In this document: positions 22,389-31,826 of the stretch, in pieces | How the letters are laid out: each line of letters begins with the position of its first letter | Position numbering within the stretch: the stretch's first letter is position 1 | Origin: Hysterangium stoloniferum | Taxonomy: Eukaryota; Basidiomycota; Agaricomycetes; Hysterangiales; Hysterangiaceae | Reading direction: 5' to 3' | Assembly (NCBI GenBank): GCA_015178975.1 | Contig: WHVD01000097.1 | Coordinates: 62,001-126,000, forward strand | DNA length: 64,000 nucleotides | Program-made: the position numbers and the translations under genes | The notes under the pieces: model-generated | What the model was told of the DNA's origin: nothing | What the model saw: only the letters and a program-made list of their open reading frames with translations | The model's database searches: none

Positions 22389-25300
22389 ATGACAATCACC
22401 ACAAACCAGTACACTATGTCTCAGGAACAACAAACCAAACCCAGGTTCCCCAACTTCAAAAGAATACTGCAACCCCAAACCACTGATACTTCTACCACAT
22501 CATCCAATACTGAAAATGTCAAGCACTGTGCAAGTAATTCTGGGACATCATCATTGATGCATTCCACATCACAGGACAACATGACAGGAGTTTCCATCAG
22601 CCCGGGGAATGAAACTGTTTTTACTTTATATACACCCCTCCCCAGACCTAATCTCCCCAATTTCAAATGGATACCTTGGCCCCAGATGATGGTTCCTCCT
22701 TCCCCACCACCTTGAACAAGAATGTCAAGCACTTGGACACCCACCTGTAGGCCTCTTCATCCACACAATCAATGCAGATGGATTTCATCCAGAGGACTGC
22801 ACCCCCATCCCGTGGCAGTTGGGGTGCTCCCACAGGAACCTGGTGTGAAACCCCCCCACCCTCTCATAGCATTTTCCCTTCAACCAAAGAGGAGATCAAG
22901 AAGCAACAGCAGTCCAATGCATTCTCTGCACAAGTTCAGGAGGAACTAAAAATGCTCAAGAGGAAGAGGAGGGAGGAGTATTTAGAAGGACAGCAGAGGA
23001 TGGGTGCTAGAGATAACATCCCCTCTAAGCAGACACAAAAGGAATGGAGGAGAATGGAAGGAAGCAACAACCCCTTGACCATCACTCCTCCCCCAGGCTA
23101 TAAGTGGATGGACTTTGCCAAGACAGATTGCAGTGATGGAGGCACACCATGTGTTCAGAGCATGGGACATAAGAGCAGGAAGGGAAAGGACAGTGTCACC
23201 TTCTACAATTGGGACAAAGTAAGGAGGATCAAGTTGCAAAGCATTGCATTACAACATGGGGATGGAGTCAAACTACCTCCCAGACCCCCCTCACAACATG
23301 GACCTCAAGAACAAACCTATCAGATGGGGCCCATCAACTTCTCATCCGATTCGGAGGATGATCAACCACACTACCCTGCCTATGACAATAAGTACCTAGG
23401 CACAGACTGCCACAAAGGATTTCTACTTCCTGACATCATTCACTTCTTCACAAGTGACCCTAACCAGCGAAGAAAGTTACCAACATCCATCAGGGTTTGG
23501 AGGGGGTATCATCCAACCAACTCCATGATAGTGTCCAGCTCCACCCACCTCTCCCCACCTCCTTCTGTCTTTTCTGCACCCCTGCTGCAGCACTTAAAAC
23601 CCTTTTTGGAGCCATCAGGAAGCCTTGAACCATCCCCAGCTGGCCCACCACCACCTCCTCCTTCGATACCATTACCTTCCCCCTCTACAGAATTGCTCTC
23701 TGCACTGACGCCAAACCCTCCACTGAATCTCTCCTCCATACCACTACCTTCTCCCACATCCAAGCCCCCTCCCACACTGCAGATTACTCCGCCCTCCCAA
23801 GTGTCACCCAATCTTCTTGTGGCCACTCCCCAACCTAGCACTACCCCAATGCCCTTACCCTCTACGGTGCTGGAAACATCCCACATTGTCTTGACAATTC
23901 AGAGTCCCCTGCCCACATCTCCCTGCTCACCTTGCATTTCCCTCAGGAGCCCCATCCACCAACCCAAGGTTGAATCAATGGACATTGATTCCCCAATCTT
24001 GGAAGCCTTCAAGGACCCTCCCTCAGCCATGGAGATCTTCAAAGAGCCTCCCCCATTGAGTGAAAAAGTGAAAGGGAAATAGAGGGCTGATGTCCAGGAT
24101 GATGAGCCTCTCGCCATTGGCCCCACTCCAGCAGACCCTGTTTGCAGCCCTCCGCCACAACCACCTTCTCCCCCACCCTCTCGGGACACTACCGATTTGG
24201 CTCACTTCTCCCTGGTAGGTTGGATGTGTATTTCCATAAACTATCCTTCTGACAACTTCACTGTGTGACATACACTAAAGCTACTGGGACAAACCTTGCA
24301 ACAATCCCTTCTTAAGGACAAATCCAGGGATATAGTGGATCCCTCACCCCTTTGGATCACATGCATATGCTCTATCTATACGTCAATGACCTGAAGGAAC
24401 AGTTGCATTTAGTGGAGGACATCGAACAAGTCCAGCTCTCCATGTTCTGGTCACTGCTGGTGGACTCCACTTGTGTCCTTCCTGAGCATGCACCGATTCA
24501 CTCGGCTGTGGACTTGGTTGATCTGTTAGAGCATTTACTATCAGATTCCAATGCCCTGGGAGAACTTCTCTCTGGTGAGGAAGTGAGTCGTGCACCACCT
24601 CCCACTGCCGACCTGCCATCATTACATCCCCAGCTTCCTCTCATCACCCACATTACTGATGCCTCCGCTGACCACATTTGAGCTATCATTCGAATGCATC
24701 AGAAGGCCTACAGACGATGGGTATCCTCCATTCAGAGACTGGATGTGAAGGGTATGCATATATCATGATCAGGCTATTAAATATTAGACATATTATAGTA
24801 CCTATTTCTTTTCTTTAATTCTTTATATCTTTCAAGCATACCATTATTTTTTAGTTCGAAGCTTTGTGTATATCTATGGGCACTCTCGGTGCCAAATGAT
24901 AGACCTTTTTACCCAGCAGACACCACCTCATAACGACACAGATGTCAAATAGCGAGAGGTGTCAAGGGTAACATAACACTACCTATAAGAGTAGTGTTTT
25001 CTCGCATGCTAATAGTCTTTGGACTCAAACTGTGAAGGTCGAGTCCCACTTTCAAGTCTTTGCACTCGTCGACACTGTAGTCAACTCACGCTGCTATCTC
25101 TCTATCCTAGATATTCAGTCTTTTGCTGATTATCTCTCTTACTCCTAGCTACAAGTTGTACCGTAAGGGTCAACTCTTCTATTCTCTTGTTCTAGTCATC
25201 ACGAGCAACTGTACAGTTGCTCTTGTGACGTGTAGTGTGTCCCTATACCAGTACTATCAGTCTAGTAATCTATAGTATTGTACTGAATGGTCAATACTTT

Positions 25301-25556
25301 CTAATAGTAGTTGAATAAACACTATTCTTCATATATTGAGCGGTCAGAATCTATCGACTCTTCACACTGGATGGGTTGACATCTGCCAGTGATGTTATGA
25401 AGTGGGAAGACATTGTAACTTCTTTTCGTGCCAAATGTCTTGCTTGGGAAAATGCTATCCTGCACCTCGGAGGTTCTGCTCAGGACACATAGGGGGAGTT
25501 CCAAGCATTCTTCAACACCTTCTTTAACATACATAGCTCTTTGACCTGGGGGGCAC
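22389..25556 (+). mobile_element. Extra ORF of the LTR family, copy 2 (fossil, best preserved)
   Basis: This copy shows the extra ORF between a chromodomain (ending 22216) and a 3' LTR (starting 25557). It begins MTITTNQYTMSQEQQTKPRF and is Thr/Ser-rich. A basic, coiled-coil-like stretch follows (about 22890-22980, EEIKKQQQ ... KMLKRKRREE), then a conserved WMDF block near 23105 and FSSDSEDDQPHYPAYDNKYL near 23340-23400. A long Pro-rich tract runs from about 23540 to 24080. The helical C-terminal part runs 24352-24740 and resumes after a nested LTR. A G-rich tract (GACCTGGGGGGCAC) ends it at 25556. No signal peptide, transmembrane segment or known domain is evident. It is broken by a few changes and by the nested LTR. 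Confidence 0.72.
24744..25366 (+). mobile_element. Solo LTR (type A), TSD CTGGA
   Basis: This 623-bp unit reads TGTGAAGGGTATGC ... CTCTTCACA. It is flanked by perfect CTGGA duplications (24739-24743 and 25367-25371). It is the same type as the 5' LTR of the long chromovirus and is inserted in the C-terminal part of the extra ORF, copy 2. Confidence 0.93.
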
Positions 25557-25959
25557 TGTGAGAGATACTGTGAAATACATTCCAAAATATAGTCCAGACG
25601 AACCCACACTATATTTCAATTATTATTTCAATTTTTCTCTTTATTTTATCACACACATATATTAGTTCAATGATCTATGTACTGTATCCCTATGGTACAG
25701 ACTCTTGTGGGTGCACACATACTAGATCTATGTATGTACTCTAGTGCCTATACTTAGAACTCAGACACTTTTTACCCAACAGACACCACCTCATAACAAC
25801 TCAGAACATCAAACAGCAAGAGGTGTCAAGGGTTACATCTCAGCTACCAAGCAGGTAGCATTACTCAACTCACTGTTAGCTTCAGGACTTGAACTGTGAA
25901 GGTTGAGTCCTTCGCTCACATTATTGCACTCATCGATACCTCTATTGACTCACGCTACT

Positions 25960-27235
25960 TGTTACGACCGGACAATCCCACCGGACTCCAGGCACTAACC
26001 CGTACGCCCCCACGTGCTACAAGCACCAATTGTCTGTTTATAGGATTTCCCGCCCAGACTCCGTTATATCAAGACTCGTTACATTTGACCTCATTACAAC
26101 ACATATCAGTCACTGGACTTCCCCCAGACTCCATCGCTGTCTATGTCCATCTTCGTCCCACGCATCAGTCACCAGACCCCACTCAGAATCCCGTCACCGC
26201 TCTAATCAAGCCCCATTCCCGTTTTAGTCAAATGACCTGTCACAATTTAGGACTCCACTCCCGCTCCATTTCCCGTTATGGGTTATGCTTTGTCACAATT
26301 TGGACTCTGCTCCATTCCGTCCCGTTCCTAACACCAATTTGGTGTTTACTATTCCTGTTTTATGTTTTGTTAGTTTCGTTTCGTCATTACTGGATTTGGT
26401 ATGTCATTCACTCCATGGTCTATATAAACTGGCAGATGTTGTACATACAATCCAGTCAGAAAATTAGCTTAGATTCCCCCCAGTAATCTAATAACATTTT
26501 CCGCTCTAAAACCTTGCTCGATTCACATCGCTCTCACTAGTCGGAGCTGTGAGGAGTATGCTTTTACCACAGTTTCATTGTGGTAAAACACTCCTTTTAT
26601 TTTATTTATATTTTACACATTCTATTCATATTTATCTATCTTTTATATTCTTCAAATATTCCATCATTTCATTAGTTCGAAGCATTGTGTATACTTGTGG
26701 GTGCACTCGGCACCAATTAGAACTCAGACACACTTTTACCCAAGAACCACCACTGTAAGACATAAACTAGGTCTACTACGAGCAGTGATCAGGGTAACGT
26801 GTCAGCTACTACATAAATAGCAGTATCTGAACTATCTAACACTTCAGGCCTTGAACTGTAACAGTCAAGGCCTCCACTCGAATCATCCTTCTCGAATCAT
26901 CCTTCTCGAATCATCCTTCCTCCCATTCTACTCATTTCTTCGTATATAGAACAGTCAGAACTTATACCACTCTTCACAGGAGCCCACGGGCTCCGGCGCA
27001 TCTATCTCTCTCAACTATCTCGACTCACGACCCACAACCTCCGACTTACGACCCACGACCCCCGACTTACGACCTACGACCCACGAACCATGCCCGGACT
27101 CCCTGGGATTCCCATCCGTCTGTTTGAAATTGGACAACACGATCTACCAAGGGCACAGCCTATAAGCTGAAGCCAAGTCCTACCAGATATCCCGCGGGTT
27201 TCTCCGGAAACCCGGCCTGTGTGTGTATCCTAACA
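25960..27235 (+). mobile_element. Solo LTR of a different family (type E), TSD CTACT
   Basis: The unit begins TGTTACGACCGG and ends TATCCTAACA, so the inverted ends are TGTTA/TAACA. It has perfect CTACT duplications at 25955-25959 and 27236-27240. It is about 840 bp once the nested type C LTR (26548-26978) and its duplication are discounted. It contains no protein-coding region. Confidence 0.85.
26548..26978 (+). mobile_element. Solo LTR (type C) inside the type E LTR, TSD GGAGC
   Basis: This 431-bp unit begins TGTGAGGAGTATGC and ends CTCTTCACA, flanked by perfect GGAGC duplications (26543-26547 and 26979-26983). A small triplication of a CTTCTCGAATCATC-like unit lies near 26885-26920. It post-dates the type E insertion. 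Confidence 0.92.
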
Positions 27236-27515
27236 CTACTCATACTCTTCTTTAGATAACTAATACCTTGATTATTTATCTTTCACTTCTCACGACTTTG
27301 AGTTGTACCAGAACAGTCAACTCCCTTATTCTCTTCATTAGCCATCACAAGCAACTATATGGTTGCTCTAGTGACATGTATTGTACTCCCTTATTAGTAC
27401 TGTTAGTCTAGTGATCTCTAGTATTGTACTAAATAGTCGATACTTGTTATTGTGCTCAAATAGTCAATATTCTTCATATACATATAGAGCAGTCAGAATC
27501 CAGTGACTCTTCACA

Positions 27516-27588
27516 CCTGGGGAGGCATCCCTGAAACTTTCCGGAACTTTGTATAACACACCCCTTATCCCTTTGAACTGGGGGGCAC
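27516..27588 (+). mobile_element. Tail of the extra ORF, copy 3 (fossil)
   Basis: The 73 bp begin CCTGGGGAGGCATCCC, matching the WGG(V/I)P block near the end of copy 1, and finish with GAACTGGGGGGCAC, the G-rich tract before a 3' LTR. Everything upstream in this copy has been lost at the LTR junction at 27515. Confidence 0.65.
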
Positions 27589-27729
27589 TGTGAGGGGTAT
27601 GCTTTTACTATGGTTTCACTGCAATAAAATACTTCTTTCATTTCATTTATATTTTACATATTTTATTCATATTTTCCTATCCTTTACATTCTTTGACTAT
27701 TACACCATTTCATTAGTTTGAAGCCCTGT

Positions 27730-28411
27730 GTAAAGGGTCGAGTAGTTTACCACTCAATGTGCGATTGTTATCGACTAGCAATAGTACGAAATACAATCGA
27801 CTAGTAGTTTTAGGTAGTCAAAATATAGATTATGATCGACCCTTAAGGTGCGATCGGTAAATGATTGCAAGAACGGATCGATCTTACGGTACAATCTGAC
27901 TGCGTAGCTAGCTGGGCCAATGGCCAAGTAGAGGAGAGAAAGTATATATTGTGAGAGAGAGAGAGAATATCCTAAGAAAGTGAGCTACAATGGATATTCT
28001 TATCGCACGAAGCAAGAGATTGAAGTCGAGTCGAATAATAGTAACTAACTTTGACTGTTTCAGTGCGAAGTGTAGTTACTGTAGATCTAGGAAGAGAGAT
28101 AAAGTGAAGGTTTGTTTAGACAAGACCCCGAACCAGTACTTGCGTGTGCAGGTGATGGTGTCAGGGTTGAAAAGTGTCTGAGTTTTATCGTGTGACTACT
28201 ACTGTGACATATACATACTTCTTGTGGGCGAGAGCACCCACAAGTATACATGGACTCTCGAACTAATAAAAAGGGGGTATGATCCATATTTATGAGTGAT
28301 AAAAAGAGAATAAAAAATATAAAACATAAAGGAAATAATGGCATTACAAAGCGGCTAAGGGCTAAGGCTTAGAGCCTTTAGTCACGCCTCCTATGTGACC
28401 TATCCTTCACA
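27730..28411 (-). mobile_element. Solo LTR (type D), TSD CCCTG
   Basis: On the minus strand it reads TGTGAAGGATAGGTC ... CCCTTTACA, 682 bp. It is flanked by perfect CCCTG duplications (27725-27729 and 28412-28416). It is related to types A-C at the ends and around the TACTTGTGGGTGC word but diverged in the middle, so it is a separate subfamily. Confidence 0.9.
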
Positions 28412-28578
28412 CCCTGTGTATACTTGTGGGCACCCTCAGCGCCAAAAGAATCAGACATTTTTTACCCCATAACCACGACTTACCCATATTAGAGTATGGT
28501 GACATACGATTAGTATTACACCATACCTTGTCTTGTGATTGCCTATTTCCGTGAACCAGTTCACATGTGATTGTTATA

Positions 28579-28796
28579 CAGTGACTTACAAAATGTATCC
28601 AATGTTTTGTAGTTTCAGCTTATACATATATGCTATATCCCAGTAGATAAAATAGTAGAAACCACCAGAATATTTGTGAACATGACCTATCATGTATATA
28701 TTTATATGGTAGAACTATATTATGTAATATCCATATATGGAAATACTATGAATATTTCAATGGAGAGCATTCATTGGATATGTTTTGTAACTGACA
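28579..28796 (+). repeat. Left terminal inverted repeat of the Tc1 element
   Basis: These 218 bp match the reverse complement of 30620-30831 with scattered differences. The inner end (CATTGGATATGTTTTGTAACTGACA) is itself an inverted, imperfect copy of the outer end (CAGTGACTTACAAAATGTATCCAATG), so the arm is bounded by inverted copies of the same site. Confidence 0.88.
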
Positions 28797-28821
28797 CATT
28801 TAGGCAGGAAATTACTAGTAT

Positions 28822-30485
28822 TTAGTACTTAGTGTAGCCACCCTTTGCCTTTAATACATCTGAAGCCCTCCTAGGCATACTTTCAATCAAATCCTGACAC
28901 ACCTTTGCATCAATATTGTACCATTCATCCACCACCCTCTCCCACAACTCTTCCATCCCCTGGGGTGCATTCTCATACCCTGCCAACCTCCTCTTCAGGT
29001 GATTCCATAGGTGTTCAATGGGATTCAAGTCAGGAGACTGTGCTGGCCATGAGAGAACCCTGAAACCATTTTCTTGGAACCAATTCTGGGCCTTCTTGCA
29101 GGTATGCTTGGGGTCATTGTCTTGCTGGAAGATGATACCATTGGCAGATTTACCATAGTCCTTAAGACTGGCTTGCAGGTCATCCTCCAGAATCTGGATG
29201 TAGAGATCCCCATCCATCCTTCCATCAATCTTGCATGCATACCCAACCCCCTCCCACAGCATGCACCCCCAAACCATTAAAGATCCACCACCTGTGAAGA
29301 GTGGTGGATTCTGACTGCTCAATATACGAAGAATAGTGTTTATTCAACTACTATTAGAGAGTATTGACCGTAAGTACAATACTATAGACTACTAGACTGT
29401 TAGTACTAGTATAAGAATGCACTGCACACCTCAAGAGCAACTGTATAGTTGCTCGTGACGGCTTAGAACAGTAAGATAATGAGTTGACCTTTTACGGTAC
29501 AACTAGTAGCTAGAAATAAGTAAGATACTCAGCTAAAGACTGAGTGTCTAGGATAGAGTAATAGTAGCGTGAGTCGACTACAGTGTCGACGAGCGCAAAG
29601 TCTTGAAAGCGGAACTCGACCTTAGCGGTTCGAGTCCAAAAGGCTATTAGTAGACTAGAGAATGCTACCCTTATGGTAGCTGAGATACTACCCTTGACAC
29701 CTCTCGCTATTCGACGTCTGAGTCGTTACGAGGTGGTGTCTGCTGGGTAAAAGTTGTCTTTTTCTTTTGGCGCTGAGAGCGCCCATACATATACACAAAG
29801 CTTCGAACTACAAAATCAAGGTGTGCTCGAAATATAGAAAGAATATAAAGAAAGAAAATAAAAGGTAAATAATAAAGTACTATAATCCAGTTATTATTCC
29901 TTAGTCCAGGTATGCATATATGCATACCCTTTACACCACCAAACTTCAGGGTTCCCTCAACCAGCCTGTCACTCAAGCCCTCCCCTGCCTTTTTCCACCC
30001 CCACTTCCTGCCATCTGACCCCAGCCTATTAATTTTGGTCTCATCAGACCACACCACCTTCTTCCAATCCTCCACAGTCCAATCCTGATGTGTCAAAGCA
30101 AAATCCATCCTCTCCTTCCTATGCGTCTTAGAAAGAAGAGGCTTTTTCTTCTGTACCACAGGCTTCATCCAGCTGCCTTGAGTCCACAATGCACTGTTTG
30201 AGGATTGAGTGACTGGTTGGTGATAGTGCAAAGTGCCTTTGTTGCATCTACAGCTGTATCAGCCTTTCCAGAGCTGATAAGGTGTTGTGCAAAATGGATG
30301 TTGGCTGTGGAGAGTTTGGAAGGGTGACCACCAGAGGACTTAGAAAGGTGGGAACAGTGTTTAGAACAAAGTCTAGAGATAGTAGCATAGCTATAGCCAG
30401 TAGAAACTGAAATATGTCTGGCAGAATGGCCAGCATTAAGTAGAGAAAGGATCTCATACTGGGCAGCAGTGGAAAGGGGATGCAT
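28822..30485 (-). pseudogene. Tc1-family DD34E transposase, interrupted
   Basis: A cut-and-paste transposase read from ATG at 30485. The N-terminal helix-turn-helix DNA-binding part (MHPLSTAAQYEILSLLNAG ... YSYATISRLC) runs to about 30165. One frame change near 30170-30180 then leads into the catalytic part. The first Asp is in VVWSDETKINRLGSDGRKWG (about 30060-30000), the second in IIFQQDNDPKHTCKKAQNWF, and the Glu in SPDLNPIEHLW, with 34 residues between the second Asp and the Glu, so all three catalytic residues remain. A 643-bp solo LTR splits the gene just after the GTLKFGG block. Stop at 28822. The family usually has about 340 residues, which this matches apart from the insertion. The copy is dead because of the frame change and the LTR. 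Confidence 0.88.
29293..29935 (-). mobile_element. Solo LTR (type A) inside the Tc1 transposase, TSD CCACC
   Basis: The 643-bp unit is flanked by perfect CCACC duplications (29288-29292 and 29936-29940). On the minus strand it begins TGTAAAGGGTATGC and ends CTCTTCACA. It is similar to the chromovirus 5' LTR and is the innermost layer of the nest at 27589-31460. Confidence 0.93.
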
Positions 30486-30619
30486 AGTTAGAATTGAGGG
30501 AATCTTAGCTGAGAAAGCCCTTCTACTTATACTGTAGTATAGAATGATCACATGACATGTTGAAAAACATAAACAACTGCAAACAATCAACATAGGCACA
30601 TGGTTTTCATGGTAGAACC

Positions 30620-30831
30620 TGTCAGTTACAAAATGTATCCAATGAACCCTCTCCATTAAAATATTCAGTGTTTCCATATATGGATATTACATAATATAGT
30701 TCTACCATATACATATATACATGATAGGTCATGTTCACAAATATTTTGGTGATTTCTACTATTTTATCTACTGGGATATAGCATATATAAGCTGAAACTA
30801 CAAAACATTGGATATGTTTTGTAAGTCACTG
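30620..30831 (-). repeat. Right terminal inverted repeat of the Tc1 element
   Basis: These 212 bp are the partner of 28579-28796. The same inner inverted copy of the end site is present here (TGTCAGTTACAAAATGTATCCAATG at 30620). Confidence 0.88.
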
Positions 30832-31460
30832 TATATAGTTTAGTGTTCACTTAGTTCCGTGCTGGACACACACATTCGCAGCACAGACCAGTGCACAGAC
30901 CATGTATTCTAGTATATAGTTACAGCCAGATGGGAGTAGAGCCTCATCTGGATACCTAGTTATATCACCGGTCTTTAGTCTCTACCCGCTCAACTCTAAG
31001 TGGCATTCGCTCCAAGTGTTGAGAGTCCTCGCACTGTGATCCCCAGGCATCCAGACATTGAACAACCCAGACACCCTTTCCAGTGTCCTGTAAGTTGTGA
31101 TTGGGGTATCATCTCAAGCTGTCTTTGAATGGCTTCCAACTTGAATCTACAATGATTATCTAGCTTCAAACTGTATGTATAGTCAAAGCTAGAACTACTA
31201 TCAATTTCCACTTGTGTCTCACATCACTCAAATCATCTTTTCTCCCCTCAACTTATTATTTCATTGACTCATTTAGGGAACTGCACTGCAAGGTCGATTC
31301 CATCTCTTTTAGTCATCTTAGTAGTCTTACCACCACTAAAGTTGACTAAAACTATTTACCTTCTATATTGTACTTCAATAGTCAATATATAGTTGTGTCA
31401 TACCTAAACAGTTGATATTCTTCTTACATAGAATGGTTAAAACTTCCACAACTCTTCACA

Positions 31461-31826
31461 AACAGTTTCCATTCTTTCAACAGTTTCCATTTCTAACACA
31501 ATGAGTCTCAGAAATACTTAAAAGTTGTCAACATGGGGGGGTTTGAGGGGCAAAGCCCCCTAACAAGCCAGAGCCCACAGCAAGAGCATAGCAAGGGTTC
31601 CCAGGCTTGTACACTATGAGAAAGTCGATTGCATTAACCGCTTGGCAACGAATCCAATGGGGAGGTGCTGAAGAATAACGCATTGTAAAGCCCGTTTGTG
31701 CATCTAAAAGCACTCACAGTGCTACTTTACTATAAGCACCTACCCTACTCGTTTAATATATAGTTGGTCTATTAATTACAAGTCCTCTGAAATAAGTGTC
31801 AATGCCCCCAGTCGACTATCTTGACT
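31461..31826. other. Intergenic, edge of the repeat region
   Basis: This stretch lies between the last LTR and the stop codon of the CLC gene. It holds a GC-rich patch (31536-31570, a G run, then GAGGGGCAAAGCCCCCT, which can fold) and an AT-rich part after 31740 that is probably the 3' untranslated region of the chloride channel gene. No ORF is supported. Confidence 0.5.

Larger units (their letters stand above)
25557..27515 (+). mobile_element. LTR at the end of copy 2, split by a nested solo LTR
   Basis: It starts TGTGAGAGATACTG directly after the G-rich tract of copy 2 and ends CTCTTCACA at 27515, with a TGTTA...TAACA element (25960-27235) inserted in it. The right flank is not a matching duplication; it is the tail of another copy of the extra ORF. 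The start is B-like and the end A-like, consistent with recombination between two LTRs that removed the DNA between them. Confidence 0.78.
28579..30831 (-). mobile_element. Tc1/mariner element with long TIRs, TA duplication
   Basis: The outer ends CAGTGACTTACAAAA and TTTTGTAAGTCACTG are exact inverted repeats, flanked by TA at 28577-28578 and 30832-30833, the target duplication of this superfamily. The inverted repeats are long (28579-28796 and 30620-30831). The total is 2253 bp, or about 1605 bp without the solo LTR inserted at 29293-29935. It encodes one transposase on the minus strand. Confidence 0.92.
28487..31064. mobile_element. Unclassified insertion holding the Tc1 element, TSD ACCCA
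   Basis: Aligning by eye to LTR type B, the LTR sequence stops at ...GACTTACCCA (28486) and resumes at ACCCAGACACC (31065), giving a 5-bp duplication ACCCA. The insert itself, without the Tc1 element, is about 325 bp (28487-28576 and 30834-31064), starts TATTAGAG and ends TTGAACA. It lacks TG at the left end, so I cannot confirm that it is an LTR. Confidence 0.5.
27589..31460 (+). mobile_element. 3' LTR of copy 3, split by nested insertions
   Basis: The LTR starts TGTGAGGGGTATGC after the G-rich tract and ends CTCTTCACA at 31460. Its own sequence survives in three pieces: 27589-27729, 28412-28486 and 31065-31460. It is broken by a type D solo LTR and by a block that itself holds a Tc1 element carrying another solo LTR. 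It is the last piece of the repeat region before the gene-dense half. Confidence 0.75.

Noticed and set aside
23509-24271. Minus-strand Gly-rich open frames
   Set aside because: Antisense of the proline-rich tract of the extra ORF.
25896-26486. 196-codon open frame as a gene
   Set aside because: It crosses the boundary of a solo LTR (25960) and consists of LTR sequence with no protein similarity.
26885-26920. Short repeated unit as a CRISPR-like array
   Set aside because: Only about three contiguous copies without spacers, inside an LTR of a eukaryotic genome.
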